From: Serilophus lunatus
Taxonomy: Eukaryota; Chordata; Aves; Passeriformes; Eurylaimidae
Length of the DNA: 64,000 bases
NCBI GenBank assembly: GCA_013399895.1
Contig: VXBA01001485.1
Coordinates: 194,713-258,712, forward strand
Direction: 5' to 3'
This document shows, piece after piece, positions 14,201 to 27,000 of the stretch (position 1 is its first letter; every line of letters starts with the position of its first letter). Under the pieces are notes generated by a model that saw only the letters and a program-made list of their open reading frames with translations, did no database searches and was not told where the DNA came from. Position numbers and translations under genes: made by a program.

Positions 14201-16862
14201 TTCTTTTCTGCTACCGCAAAGTAAACCAAAAAAGGCCCTCAATATCAAGCAATTTTCTCACCCATTGTGGTGTCTTCCTAATTATGAAAAGGGTAATAAA
14301 ATACAGAAAAGAAAAAAATACAGGGAAAATCTAGTAACACGGATTGTCATCGGGATTATTTCTTGTTCTATATGAAGTGGTTGAGAGCAAAGCAAGCAAA
14401 TGGATTTTTTTTCTCTCTTAAGCAAAGTAAAGTTCTAATACCTCTGGCGTCGAACAGCTACCTGTAACATTACAGGGTTAGATTTCTACATCTCAGCTCT
14501 GTTCCTTCTCGCTGTGCTGTCTTGCGTCACTGACATAACATTAAAAATTGTGCCCACTTATTAAATAATTTTCATGTTTTGATCATTCATATAGACATCG
14601 TAATATCCTTTAAAATTGTTCTGGACTTACTTATCATAAAAGTACAGTTTCCAAAATGAAGTCTTCAAATACTTTCTAGGTTTTAAAATTTTAGTGCAGT
14701 GGTTTCAGGAAAAGAAGTCACAGATATTACGGACAATTTTACTTGGTCATTTTGATCTTTTTAATCAAATACCACCTCTTCGAAGGACTCTGACAAATCT
14801 AGAGTATCAAGAGCTAGTAGTTCTGTTTGGATTTTGATAGGCCAAGGCAATCAAAGGAAAGATACGGTAGGCCATGAATATGATGTGTCCCTGGCCCCCT
14901 TCCCACCCCAGAATGCTGTGAATTTCAGGAGGATACACAAATTCAGAAAGGGATTAGGCAAAGTCACAAAGGATAAATAAACTGGGTAGAATAAGTTGCC
15001 ATGGCACAGACAAACACACTGGCTCAAGAAATCTTTGCATTCTGGTAGAAATGGTGCAGGTTACAGCAAACTATTCTCATAATGCAGGGCTCTGGAATTG
15101 CTTTTCTTACTTTCCTGTTTAATTCATGGCAGTAAATCTTTTCCATCAACTTTTTTAGCTCTTTTGCTATTTTGATTGAAAGAGATTATATTAACAGTAA
15201 GTTTTTCACTCTCTCCCACATTTGCTGCCTCTTAACTTTTAAACATTTGTATCTCCCCATTTTGCTTCCCCCTCCAAAAAATAAAAAATAATCATAAAAT
15301 ATTTTTTTTTAACTAGAGAAAAAAAAGAAGGCTTCCTGATTGAGAAGTCTGTTTTCACTTTGGTTTTGACACATTTTTCTCCAAATGAAACTAAAATTTT
15401 ATTTGATTCTAGGACCTTCTTCACTAGTCTCCAATTCTGGGTATCGAGAATACTTGTCAAAATGAAACACAAACTACTGAAAATGAAAATTTGATAAAAG
15501 ATTTAAGAGCCAATGAATATTCAGGTAAGTGACAATGAACTCAGTCTAATTACACTTGTGTTAAGCCATTTTAATTTAAAAAGAAATCACTCTAACAAAG
15601 AGGATTCTTACAACAAGGACCAGCAGTGTACTGTCCTGCTTCTTTTGGGTTTTTGGAGCTTTTAAAAAAATTAAATTAGCTACTGCCTCCCCCCAGCAAT
15701 GCAGGCAGAATTTTAGTATTCCATGACTGTGAGCGCAGTTCCGGTGGCAAATAATTTGAATTATGTTTCAGAGGTTGCAAGACACCAGACACTCCCAAGA
15801 ATTTTGTGTTACTGAAAAGTAATAAAATAGAGAGGAAATTGGGCTGACACAATTCCGGAACTACAGAAATGTGGCTGACAGACCTAGGCTCTTATCAGGC
15901 TTTGACAGGTGCATTTCGGTACTCTTGGGTGATTGCTCTTAGACCTACTAACCTCTGCTGAGCCTAGATTTCCCCTGTTACAGCTAAGATCGTGCAGGGA
16001 TACTTGGGACACGTAATTAAATAGAAAATTCCAGAAAGTACATAATTTCTCACATGCCCAGTCTTTTGGCTACTCCGAAAATTCTCCTCAAAATATAAAT
16101 TTAAAGGTTTGCTTTATCTCCTAAGCATAAAGAAGCAGACCATGCATGACAGGATGGCAACAGAGCTGCTGTAGAATGTATTTCCCCATTAGCTATTTCC
16201 TTTGCAGGACTTTTTTAGGGTTCCCAGACAACCACAGGATATAACTGTGGACTTGGAAACATCTACATTAAAGGCAATTCTACTGCAAAAAGTAACAACA
16301 GATAGCACCATTATGTTTTGACCTCGTATATTCCTGACCTCAAAAAGTGTAGTTTTCATCTCCTAGCTGTATAAATATCTTTTCCTGCATCATAACTAAT
16401 ATAAAGACGCTCAGAAGATGAAAAATAATTCTTTGTTGTAGCTATGCAGCACAAGGCTTTCAATTATATTCTTGAGTTGTACCTTGCATTGCCCATTGCC
16501 TTCAATGGAACCAATACAGCAATGTATGGAGAAGTAGCAAAGTATTCCACAGATGCAGCATGGCCACTCAGAAATGAGATGCCAAGGCTTTTTCACTCCA
16601 AGGTTTTGAATACATAGGATAATAAGGTTTTGGCCAAGGTCAGATACAGGGAAGTTTGTAAAAGAATTTAGAAGAGCTTCTGGTATGCAGCCAAACCCTG
16701 TAGTTAATACTAGTTTTGAGGTTGGCTTCCTTATTTTAATACTTAATGGATATTTTTAATTCCTTGCATGGTACCCCAGAATACAACAGAGTTGCTCTGG
16801 CCCCTAGAGAGAAAACTACCTCACCCAAAAGAAACTGTGCAAAACTACATAGAATTAACAGA

Positions 16863-16925
16863 AATCACAGAATCCTTTAGTTTAGAAAAGACACTTAAGA
16901 TCACTGAGTCCAACTATTAACCAAA
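16863..16925 (-). mobile_element. CR1 3' tail remnant
   Basis: The plus strand reads aatcacagaatcctttagtt…cttaagatcactgagtccaac, the antisense of a CR1 3' terminus. About 60 bases remain. Confidence 0.65.
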
Positions 16926-19900
16926 GTCTGTCTCAGAACAAAAAGGACTGTGTCAGACATCAAAAAAAGAAAACAGATACCCACACTCGTATGGCCATCA
17001 GATGATTTACTCTACAGTAGTAATTTAATGAAGCCCCTAAAACTGCAGTAATGCCTGTAAGTATTATGCTTTTTGGAAGGGTCTGTTTTACATGGAGACA
17101 TCAGATAAATATATCAGTTCACTAGTTCTGGGACATAAGAGTCTTACCCACACTGGGGAGGCAGAAACCTGTCATACTATCTTGCCCACTTAAATATCTA
17201 GTATGTTAGTATGTCAGCAATTGTGTAAAACTTGCCTTGGGACATGTAAAGTGCAAAATAAGAGGCTTGGGAAGGTGAGGATATGCAGGTAATTATTGCC
17301 TGTTTGGTAGGATGACAGTCTGTGTTCCAGTGTGTCAAATCTTTAAGCTAGTTCGTGTGATAGACAGAGCACTGTCACTGCTCCATCCTGCCATGTGGTA
17401 TTATCACAACAGTCCACTGATGCTAATAGACAATGCTGAACTATTGTCTTGCTTCATGACAGTGGTCTGTGGGACTCAGTGTTATCAAATCAAATTGACA
17501 GTAAAAACAGGACTCCCCCAGCACCACAGAATTAGAACTGTACCCGAAAATCTACAGTGGACACAGTGGAGTAAATCTGTCCTACCCTGCTTGCTACAAG
17601 TGTCTCAAGTATGTACTCTATTACCTATTGAGGGTAATGGGCCGTTAGCTAAGTAGAGCAGTGCTATTAATGGGTTCTGTTACAATATAATGCTTCGTTA
17701 ACAGAGCTTTTAAAGAAATCAACAACTTCAAAACTCCCATAATCAATCCAATTTAATCTGATATATGCTCTGTCAAATTGCATATCAAAAGGTTTTTATA
17801 ATACCAAAATTCAGTTATCTAATAACAGCATTAGCAATGTTAATTTTCTAATCAGAACGCAAAATCATTAATTAACCGTGGCTTCTTTAAGTAAAAGAAG
17901 CTTCAGTTCCTAATCAGTAACCCTACAGATCCTTTGATGTTTATGAGTAGAAAGGGTACATTCTCCTCTGGAAATACCTGTGAGGCTTTCGTTAGTGCTG
18001 GTGTGTGCATTGGACATGTAATTGCTTCACTGGTTTGGAGCCTCTCCTGTTTTTCCATCTTGTGCCATTACCTACAGTCACAAAAGGCTGATCCTCTATA
18101 GTACGAGCATCACTGATATTTACAGCTCCTGGGTCTTTCTGAGTGGTTTGGCTTCATGGATCTCTGTCAGTGCAGAGCTAATCTGAACTTGAATCCATAC
18201 AAACTGTTTGCATTCCTAGTTTTCCTAGAGAACAGTCCCACAGGACTGCCACACATGAGGCAAAACCCACATCTGTTCGTTTTCATCATTTGTTTGGTTT
18301 TAATCTGTTGCTTACAAACTTTGTTGAGGAAATGTGGCAGAAATATATAAAATAAATAATTTCAATTTACACAGTTATTACTTAAATTTTGAAAGTTCAT
18401 TCTATTCTCTGGAAACAATTATTTCCATACATTAATTGTTAATAACAAGTCATACATAAATTTTACTTTAACAAAAGCCCAACAACAAACAGAGCAATTC
18501 TTTCCAGATTTTTCTTTTCAGGCAAAGATTAATGTGTGAGAAGCTTACACTCACACATACTTAATAAATTATTAAAAAAATATTCAAAACAGAATAGCAA
18601 AACAATAACTCAGCAACTTGCTCTTTACAATCAGAGACTTAATTTTCCTGGGAAAAATTGCGCTCCATGCTCCAAGAATATACAATTTAAACGTGATGAC
18701 AAAACAACATGCAATTGTATACCACACACTAAAATTGAATGACAGCTTTAACTTTACTAGAGAAAATGAAAAATATTACTAAGGCTATAAACTTTTTCAT
18801 GACAACACTAGAAGACAAAACCTAGAATATATGCATTATTTATTTATTTCTATAATAACAGATTGTAATGTAATAATTTATTTGCTCTTTTAAAATAATC
18901 CTATTTTTCAGACAGAGCATTTACAGAGAATAAAGAAAACCATAAAAACAACCATCGTGAAGTTTCTTGCACTTATATCTGAATAAATAAGTGACTCAAA
19001 TTGTGCTACATCTGTCAAGAAGCTAGTCAAAGAATTTAGTCCCTTCCAAACCTGCTGGCAACTGGTTCTTGGCCTCAAGCATATATTTCACCTTGTTTTC
19101 CCCAATTGTAAAATACTTGTGCTTTGGCCTGAAGAATAATGAAACAGTCTGAATGTCTTGTTCAGCTAAGCATGTAGAATAAGAATGCTTAACTTCACGT
19201 ATGCATGCAATCGCAACGACTTTAACATAATAGGGTTTTTTTAAAAACTACAAAAAGGAATTTTGTCTGAGATGGGACTTGAACAATCTCATCTGCGGCT
19301 TGTTTTTAAAAGCAAAATATTTTCATTTAGAATCACAAAACACACAGTGGATAGTTCATACAGTCATGATTATTTTCACTTGTATCTTGGCTGTTGAGTG
19401 CACTTTTAATTTACAGGGTACTTCTTTCTAAAGTAAAAAAATTGCCTTCTTAAACTGTCAGAAATGGAGAATAAGAACTAATGCCATTGATTTTCTTTTC
19501 TTCATTTCTTGTGTATTTTCAGTCTTTAAAATTATCAGATCATTGCTGATGAGAATATCAAAATAAAATTTCAGTGTTTGGCACAGAGATGATTAAACTG
19601 TTGGAAACTGGATCTAGAGTCACTTTGCCATACTATTTACCTAGGAGATGCTATTGCACACACAGCATATATAGCTGAGCATTGAATCTTTTTGAAATTT
19701 CTAGCTGGCCTAAAACCTATAAAAAACGTGTGATTGGCTAATTTTATTTATTTTACAAGCTAAAATTGAAGCAGAAGTTGATGGCTAAGTAACTTCACAA
19801 AATAACTGATTTTGTAATGGGGTGAAACCATATATGTGCTTCAACAGAAACCCTACTGACCTTTGTTTTCCAGAAAAAATAAACTGACTTATACATTCAG

Positions 19901-20040
19901 TGATTTAATTGGGAGAAAAATTGAGACCTATTTTTTCAAAAAGTGAGAACAGCATCTCAGATTAGCATTCTGATGGAACAGCATGTGTCCTCAGCACACC
20001 ATTCCTGGAAATCAGGCCCCAAATGCCTGATTGGTATAAA

Positions 20041-21450
20041 ACCAAGAATCACAGAGTTGGTTGAGTTGGAACGAACCTGAAAGACCATCTAGTTCCAACA
20101 CCCCTGCCATGGACACTTTCCACCAGACCAAAGCTCCAAGCCTCAGCCAACCTGGCCTTGAACACGTCCAGGGATGAAGTATCCATAACTTTCTGAGCAA
20201 GCTGTTCCAGTGCTTCATCGTGCTCACAGGAAAGAATGCCTTTCTAATAGCTACTCTAAATCTTAGCATTACTTCAAGGAGGATCTGCTACATGACCTTA
20301 CTGGCCACCAAGGTGAGACTGACTGGCCTCTAGTTCTCTGCGTCTTTGTTTTTGCCTTTTTTAAAAGTGTGGGTTATGTTTCTCCTTTTCCAGCTAGTGC
20401 GAAATTCACTTGACTGCCACAACTTCTTAAGTAGGATGGATAATGGCTTAGTCACTTCATCTGTCAATACTCAATAGGACCTGCAGATGCATCTCATCAG
20501 GTACCATGGCATTGTCATCCCAGAAAGAACCACATTTTCCATAGTGTTTCTTTAATCACTGACTAAGAAGCTTTTTTTGTTGCACTTGGCATCCCTGGCT
20601 GTATTTTGTTCTGTTGGGGGCTTTATCTTTCCTAAACTGTTTGCTGGCAACTCAAACAATTTCTCAGTATTCCTCCCAGGCTAAGCTTTTTGTGTCTGCA
20701 TTTGTCCAGGAGCTCCCTGTTACACTCAGGCTTCCTGGTGATTTTGCCTGACTTCCTCTTTGCTGGGATGCATTGCTTCTGAGCTTGGAGTAGGCGACCC
20801 CATGAATATTAACCAGCTTTCTTGGGTCTCCCTTTACCTCCAGGGCTTTATGCCATGGCACTCTACCAAGCAGATCCTCAAGGAGGCCAAATTCTCTCCT
20901 GAAGTCCAGGGTAGTGAGCTTGCTGTGAACCCTCCTCATCACCACAAGGATCTTGAACTCCACACCTTTACAGTCACTGCAGGCAAGGCTGTCCTTGAGC
21001 TTCACATTCCCCACCAACCCCAACTTCTTGTGAGAAAAAGGACCAGCATAGCACCTCTCCTCATTGGCTCCTTAATCACTTGGAGAAGGAAGTTATTATC
21101 AGCACATGCCAGGGGCCTCCTGCATTGCCTGTGCCCATGCGTTGCCCCTCCTACAGACACTGAGGTGGCTGTAGTCACCCATGAAGATCAGACCTTGTGA
21201 ACATAAAACTCCTCCTATTTGTCTATAAAAAGCCTCATCATTCAGACTTCTGGGTCAGGTGGCCTGTAGCAAGCCCTCCATTATAATGTCACCCTTTCCT
21301 GCCCACCCTTTAATCCTGACTCCTAAACTCTCAGTCTTCCATTCTCAGGCATTACTCCATGCCCTCTAGATAGTTGCTGACACAGAGGGCAACATCCTTA
21401 TCCTCATTCCCCTTATCTGTTCTTCCTAAAGAGTCCAGACTGCTTCTGTT
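20041..21450 (-). mobile_element. CR1 LINE with a large internal deletion
   Basis: The CR1 tail and 3' region (20041-20270) are followed at once by sequence from the start of the reverse transcriptase (ggatctgctacatgaccttactggcc…gactggcctctagttc, the antisense of the NYRPVSLTS region). Next comes the linker between endonuclease and RT, which encodes VHSKLTTLDFRREFGLLEDL and GRVPWHKAL on the minus strand. It then runs into the endonuclease near 21180-21420. About a kilobase of central RT sequence is therefore missing at a junction near 20270. Frames are broken and the element is dead. Confidence 0.85.
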
Positions 21451-22256
21451 CTCTGTGACAGCAGCAATGGGGAGCTCTCCTCATGGTCACCAGCTGCTGA
21501 ACTTTACCTGTTGTAAGTAATTAGAGACTTTCCCTTTCACTCTACCTGCGGATCATCTGCAATGGAGGACACCAGCTTTGCTGTGGATCTCTGTTCTGCT
21601 CAGCTCTCCTGACCTGTTACAGCACACAGAAAGCAAATCCATCTGAGCAGCAACTGAAATAATCTATTCATATTCCTTAAAGATCATGAAACATTCAGAA
21701 ACTTAGTTAAGGGATAATACAAACACCTCTGAAATCTCACTGTGAAAAATACTGAGGAAGCCATAAGCTTTTCTTTTTTTTCAACTTGGGGAAAAACATC
21801 AGCCGTGATGAAAAGACTAAGGAATGTGTCTGAGTATTATATAAGGAAGTATTTTCACAGTAGGCCATGGGGTGTTTCTACTGGAAACAGGTATTTCATG
21901 ATCTTGACTTCTTTTTACACTTAAAAATTGCAAGAAACTTTTTCATTCAGAAATGTCCCTGTTCCCATCTATGAAATGGGAACTAAACTAAAGTGTGTGA
22001 CGCAGAGTAAAATAAGTTAGTGGGCCTGGGGGCTTTTTAAGTTCCCCACAGTGGTGGATGCTCCTCCAGGTCCTCCCAACACCCAGGTGCAGGAACTGGT
22101 AGAAGCCAAAGAGCCTCCTAGTAAAGCCCTAGTCCAGAAAATGAAAGAATGACCACATTTAGGACCAATGTAACACGGAGTTGACACTAAGCCTTCACAC
22201 AACTAGTACACTGTATTAAGTGCCATTTTCATCATAAGTGTCCAAAGATGCCTCCA

Positions 22257-22286
22257 CAAAAAAAAAAAAAAAAAGAAAAAAAAAAG
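22257..22286. repeat. Poly-A tract in intron 2
   Basis: About 27 of 30 bases are A on the plus strand, interrupted by one G. No retrotransposed body is recognised on its left side, although the GC-richer 22020-22200 segment precedes it. Confidence 0.85.
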
Positions 22287-23579
22287 ATATTTCGAACTAA
22301 GAATTTCCATTTTCTCTCTTCCAATGCATCTTTCATTTAAACTAGTATTTCAAACCATGGACAAATATATTGCACAGGTGCCATTTATGCACCTTTAGGT
22401 TAAAAGTGCTCACAGTTATAATAATTATCTCTAATGACATAAAATTAGGTACTCATTTTCCTATAGCTGATTACTCCTCCAAAGTCAGTCTGATGGTTAG
22501 GCAATAGTGTATTCTGCTATCTAAACCCAAGTTACACCGGGTATGTGATATACTGAATATACATTATATTTCTCACACTGTATTTTTAATTTAGCCTGAA
22601 AAAGAATTGTCGAAGCAAATAATTGTATGTTTATAAGAGAAAGACTGTGAGAAGTTCATTACCTGAACGTGGCTTTAAGTCATTAAATCAATGATGTATC
22701 ATCTGTCATAATACCCAAATTGATAAACTGTTCTTGGAATATTTTTCCTGAAATCAATTAAACTTGCATATTCAAGAACAAGTGGAAGGGACATGGTTGA
22801 CAAGTATTTCATTAATACATCCAAAAATTAAATGGGGGCTGCTAAGTAACTATAGAAATATTTGCTACAGAACATATGAAACATTATGGCTGCTACTGAG
22901 GATTTTGCATTTAGCAGCTCACATCACAATTAAAGCTCAGTTTCAGAATTCTGAACATTTATGATGGATGTACATTTGTCCTATTTCCAGCCCCTTTTCC
23001 TGGAATGACTTTGAGAATTCAAGCAAAATAGCTGCAGCAAGACAAAATGGAGGAAAGAAAAATTCCACACATTCTACTCCAGCATCTATCATCTATGCCC
23101 CATCTTCCATTTATCTTTCTTGCACTGCAAAGCCATCTCAGGCTATTTGTCTACCTCCTGTTAATGAATTATGAATATACCTGATAATTAGAATTTTGTA
23201 TTGACAATCCTGGCTATGCAGTGGCACAATGTGTGATTCAAAGCTGTCGCTCTGTGTTAAAAGCAAGGTATGCAGCTCTGCAGGTCTCTGGCAGCAGTTC
23301 AAGAAGTTTTCCTAAAAACACTTAGCAGACATGCTCTTTTGACACTGCCACAGTGTATTAACCCTAAAGAGCAAGAAAAAACCCCACAAAATTTCAGGGC
23401 ATACATATTTTGCGTATTAAAAGATCTCAAAGTTTCTCTCTGAAGTCACCCATTTTTGGAGACACTTATATTCATCTTAGTGGTTTCAGTTGAGTTTTTA
23501 ATGACAGTACTCTGCAGTAAGCCTGAGGCTGATAATCAGCATTTATAGGCTCTTACCTCTATGGAAGAAATGCTGATGC

Positions 23580-24020
23580 TCTCTTCAGCCGCATTGCCCT
23601 GCCTCCCTCTTTTTTGAGGATGCAGGTGGGCAGGCATCAGGCAGCTCCTTGCCTGGACCTCATCCCCTGGCAACCAGCTACTGAGGTGGGCACTGCTCAT
23701 CACAGCTGGAGCTCAGTGCAGGTTTGTTCCATTACTCTCGAATAGCTGCAGCCCTCACCACAGCTTTTGTACAATTCTACCAGCTTAACCTCATCCCCAC
23801 TTTATAACCAGCCTGCCTGCTATCTGAGTGCATACACATCCCTTCCTGAGGCCAAGCTGGGTTGGGACATCGGCTGCAGACACACCAGCATCCTACAGTG
23901 AGGGGTACCACAAGGCCTGCCTGGGAGCACTGACACATCCCCAGGTGGTGGTGGGGCAGCTGCTCCTCTGCAGTTGGCACTGACCCATAAAACAGCATTA
24001 ATCCAACACAACACCTGGCC
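23580..24020. other. GC-richer segment in intron 2, unidentified
   Basis: About 440 bases of clearly higher GC than the flanks, few CpGs, with short direct motifs such as aggtgggca twice. It resembles degraded repeat sequence but I cannot assign it to CR1 or either LTR type. Open frames on the minus strand have no recognisable domain. Confidence 0.4.
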
Positions 24021-27000
24021 TAGTGTGCCTTACTGAAATGGAAAGTACCAGCGATGCCCACATTCACCCACTGTGGAGTTTTAGAATTCTTTTTGACATT
24101 TGTCAGTTTTATACAGGTGATTCTAGTTTAGTGGCTTTGAATGTGACATAAAACAAAACAAACAAATAAAAATACCCAACAACAAAGCAAAACCATTACC
24201 CCAAGCATATCTGAAAGATTACACCTGGATGCTCGTATCTCTTGCTCACACCTGATCATACCACTTATCCTCTTCTTACAAAGACATAAATGTTAGAAGG
24301 ACATTTTCTGCCCCCACTGCAGAACGACTTTCCTTCATGTCACAGTTGGTCTATTTGACTATAGAATTTGGAAAATACAGATGGCAGGCATGACAAAAAA
24401 AATATAAAATTATAAAAATCATCCCTGAGAGTTGGCAGGTTACTTTCATAAAGCTTGGTGGATGTGATGGCTCAAGAGGGAAGGGACAAGGCAGGGCAAC
24501 ATCACATCAGGCAGTTCACTGAGACTTCACTCATCTCCAGCTGCCTGTTCTCATTTTTCCAGGGTGCCCTCGTTACTGCCTAGACCCAAGGGATCTGCTA
24601 TAACCTCTCGAGATCCAGAGTGCGCTCTGGGCAACACCACTGACAAGGACAGAGCAGCAAGAAGGGCAGAGCAAGCTGCTAAAAATCACCATCATCCTGT
24701 GAGGAAGGAGAGTGGGACAGAGATGACTCACTAAATGCTTCTATAGTGCATATGCACATCCTTGAATATCAGAAAACAGTAATTAAGTCAAAATAGAGAA
24801 GTAGAGAACCTAAAATACAGTTAAATATACTAGTTACTGCTCTGGGCCAAATTTCCCTTTGGTTTTACATCTCTGCAAATTCTGAAAATTGACTTAAGCC
24901 TCTGAAATGTCTCTGGCCTCCCCACCCTGTGAGGCACAGCGGAGCACTGAGCCAAAGCTTTGCCCCAGGAATTTCTTGCTGCTCATTTTTTTTTGTTCTC
25001 ACACTGGGTGCTCTAAATAAGCAATCAGATGAATATTATCACAGAATTATTATTTCTGTCATAAATTTTAAAAATTACCTATATGAATAACTGTAAGGCA
25101 AGGTCCTTCAAGGGACTGTCATAAATCCAAAAGCTGTCTAAGCGCTAGATTTAGTATTCTGATCATTGAATTAGTTGAAAGTAGTATAAAAATACATGTA
25201 CAGAAGGACAGCTCTCTGTTAGCTGTACACATTTACACAGAGTTCTGGACAACAGCTTTAGCCAGAAATTAACAACTTGGTCTAAGTAAATTAACTGCCA
25301 TCCATGCTTCCAGCAGATACTGAAATTTGCCCTGCCAGGATGTACTAAGAACCTTAAGGTCTCTTCCTGAAACGCATCTCCTAAAGGTTTACAGTTCTCC
25401 ACATAAAGCCACAATAGAGCATTTTAAAGGTGCATAAGTATTTTATAAAGCTTTTTCTGCAGGCATATAGAAGAACCCAAATAAGTCGGTTTTGCATGTT
25501 TCTGCCTCTGTAGTTAAACCTCAGATGCCATCCCAAAATGCCTCAGTGACCTGTCCTTATCATGCTGGACTTTCTTGGGGACAAATACTGTCAGCCAAGT
25601 CCATAATTTAAAATGCAAGCAAAAATCGTGTGAAAAAACCAGTCCGAGCTCCAAAAATCAATCTGAGTAGTGGCTCTCCTGGATGAAGGGCAGATGCAGG
25701 AGAAAAAAGGCCCTAAGAAGGACAGGGTTGCCAGACATCTTCTGCTCTCCTCGCGTCCTTGGAAAAGCCAAATGGAGATGGAATTACCAGGGTAGACACA
25801 GGAGTGTGAGAAACAAGGTATTCCAGCAAACCTCTGCTGCAATCCTTTCAAATTACTGTCATGTGTTACAGTTTCATGGGGATTATATCCAAGCAGACAT
25901 GAGGGTGCGAAACATCTTCTGTTTGGTCAGGATGACCACAGACGAGAGTGAGAGGTATTACAGGATAACCTCTGATGTTTGCTTTCTTGTACAATGATGA
26001 GTGGCTGGCTGTCAGTAAAGATATTTCATCCAGTGCAATGCTGGTAATGGCCACATCCAAGCTGCCCTCAATAGAGGTCTACTGTGAGTTACAACTGCCT
26101 GTACAGGGACCCAGAACTGTGGTACATCCTGGATTTTAGGAAGTATGAGCCATTATTTTCTCTCAAGATAGCCACATTAATGAAGAGACAAACAGTTCTT
26201 TCAGTCACTCATGCTACAGATGCGGGGAGATAGTCAGCTGCATTCCTGTCTTCTGACAGGTTTTGAATGCTTCCGTCTCTGTCAAGAGAGGTGAGAAAAA
26301 GGGACAGGTTCCCACTAAAAGCTGGAATAGTTCTCTATTTGCAACATGGAAAGTTACAGCAAAAAAAAATCTAGGATTTTTAATCACTTTGCTATTTTTG
26401 TCTTGGTGAAAAAACTATAGCACCAGCTTATTGTGGTTGCATACATCCTTAAGGAACTTATCATCATCACAGCACTAACAATAGGTACGATTTGGAAACT
26501 TGACATTAATTAAATACTAAACACTTTTCTGGGGGCCAGGAAAAGGTCTCAAAGGATTTTATTTCAGTAGATGGAAACTGCTAACTTACTGTGCCAATAA
26601 TCGAACAATTTGCAGGCAGTACATTCACAGACATGACCAGATAGGAAGGTGTTGCATTATATTAGTTCACATCTTAAGAAACCAGCAGGCTTACAGCTAT
26701 ACCTGTGTGTTACATTGTTGGTTGCACACACAACTCTCACTAGTACTTCTAAGATCTACATGATATGCAGTCAAGAAAAGAAATGTCTTATGCTCCTTCT
26801 GAACTGGAGAGATTACCTTTCAATGTTCTCTAGTCTTTTACAGGCACACAGAGGGAAAAAAAAGTTGATGGCGCTGATTCCCTTCGTTCACATTCTCTTT
26901 CACGACTTCATTTGCGCAGTCAATTGCTCACAGACATGAATAGGAAGGTGGCAGTACAGCCCTGCCTTACCATATCAAACACAAGGGAGTAGGAAAGTGA

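Noticed and set aside
17312..17656. A 114-codon plus-strand frame in intron 2, antisense to GRIA4.
   Set aside because: No recognisable domain, no splice or promoter context, and a length expected by chance in a 38 kb intron.
20664..21023. A 119-codon minus-strand frame.
   Set aside because: It matches the CR1 ORF2 linker between endonuclease and RT, and belongs to a dead, deleted CR1.
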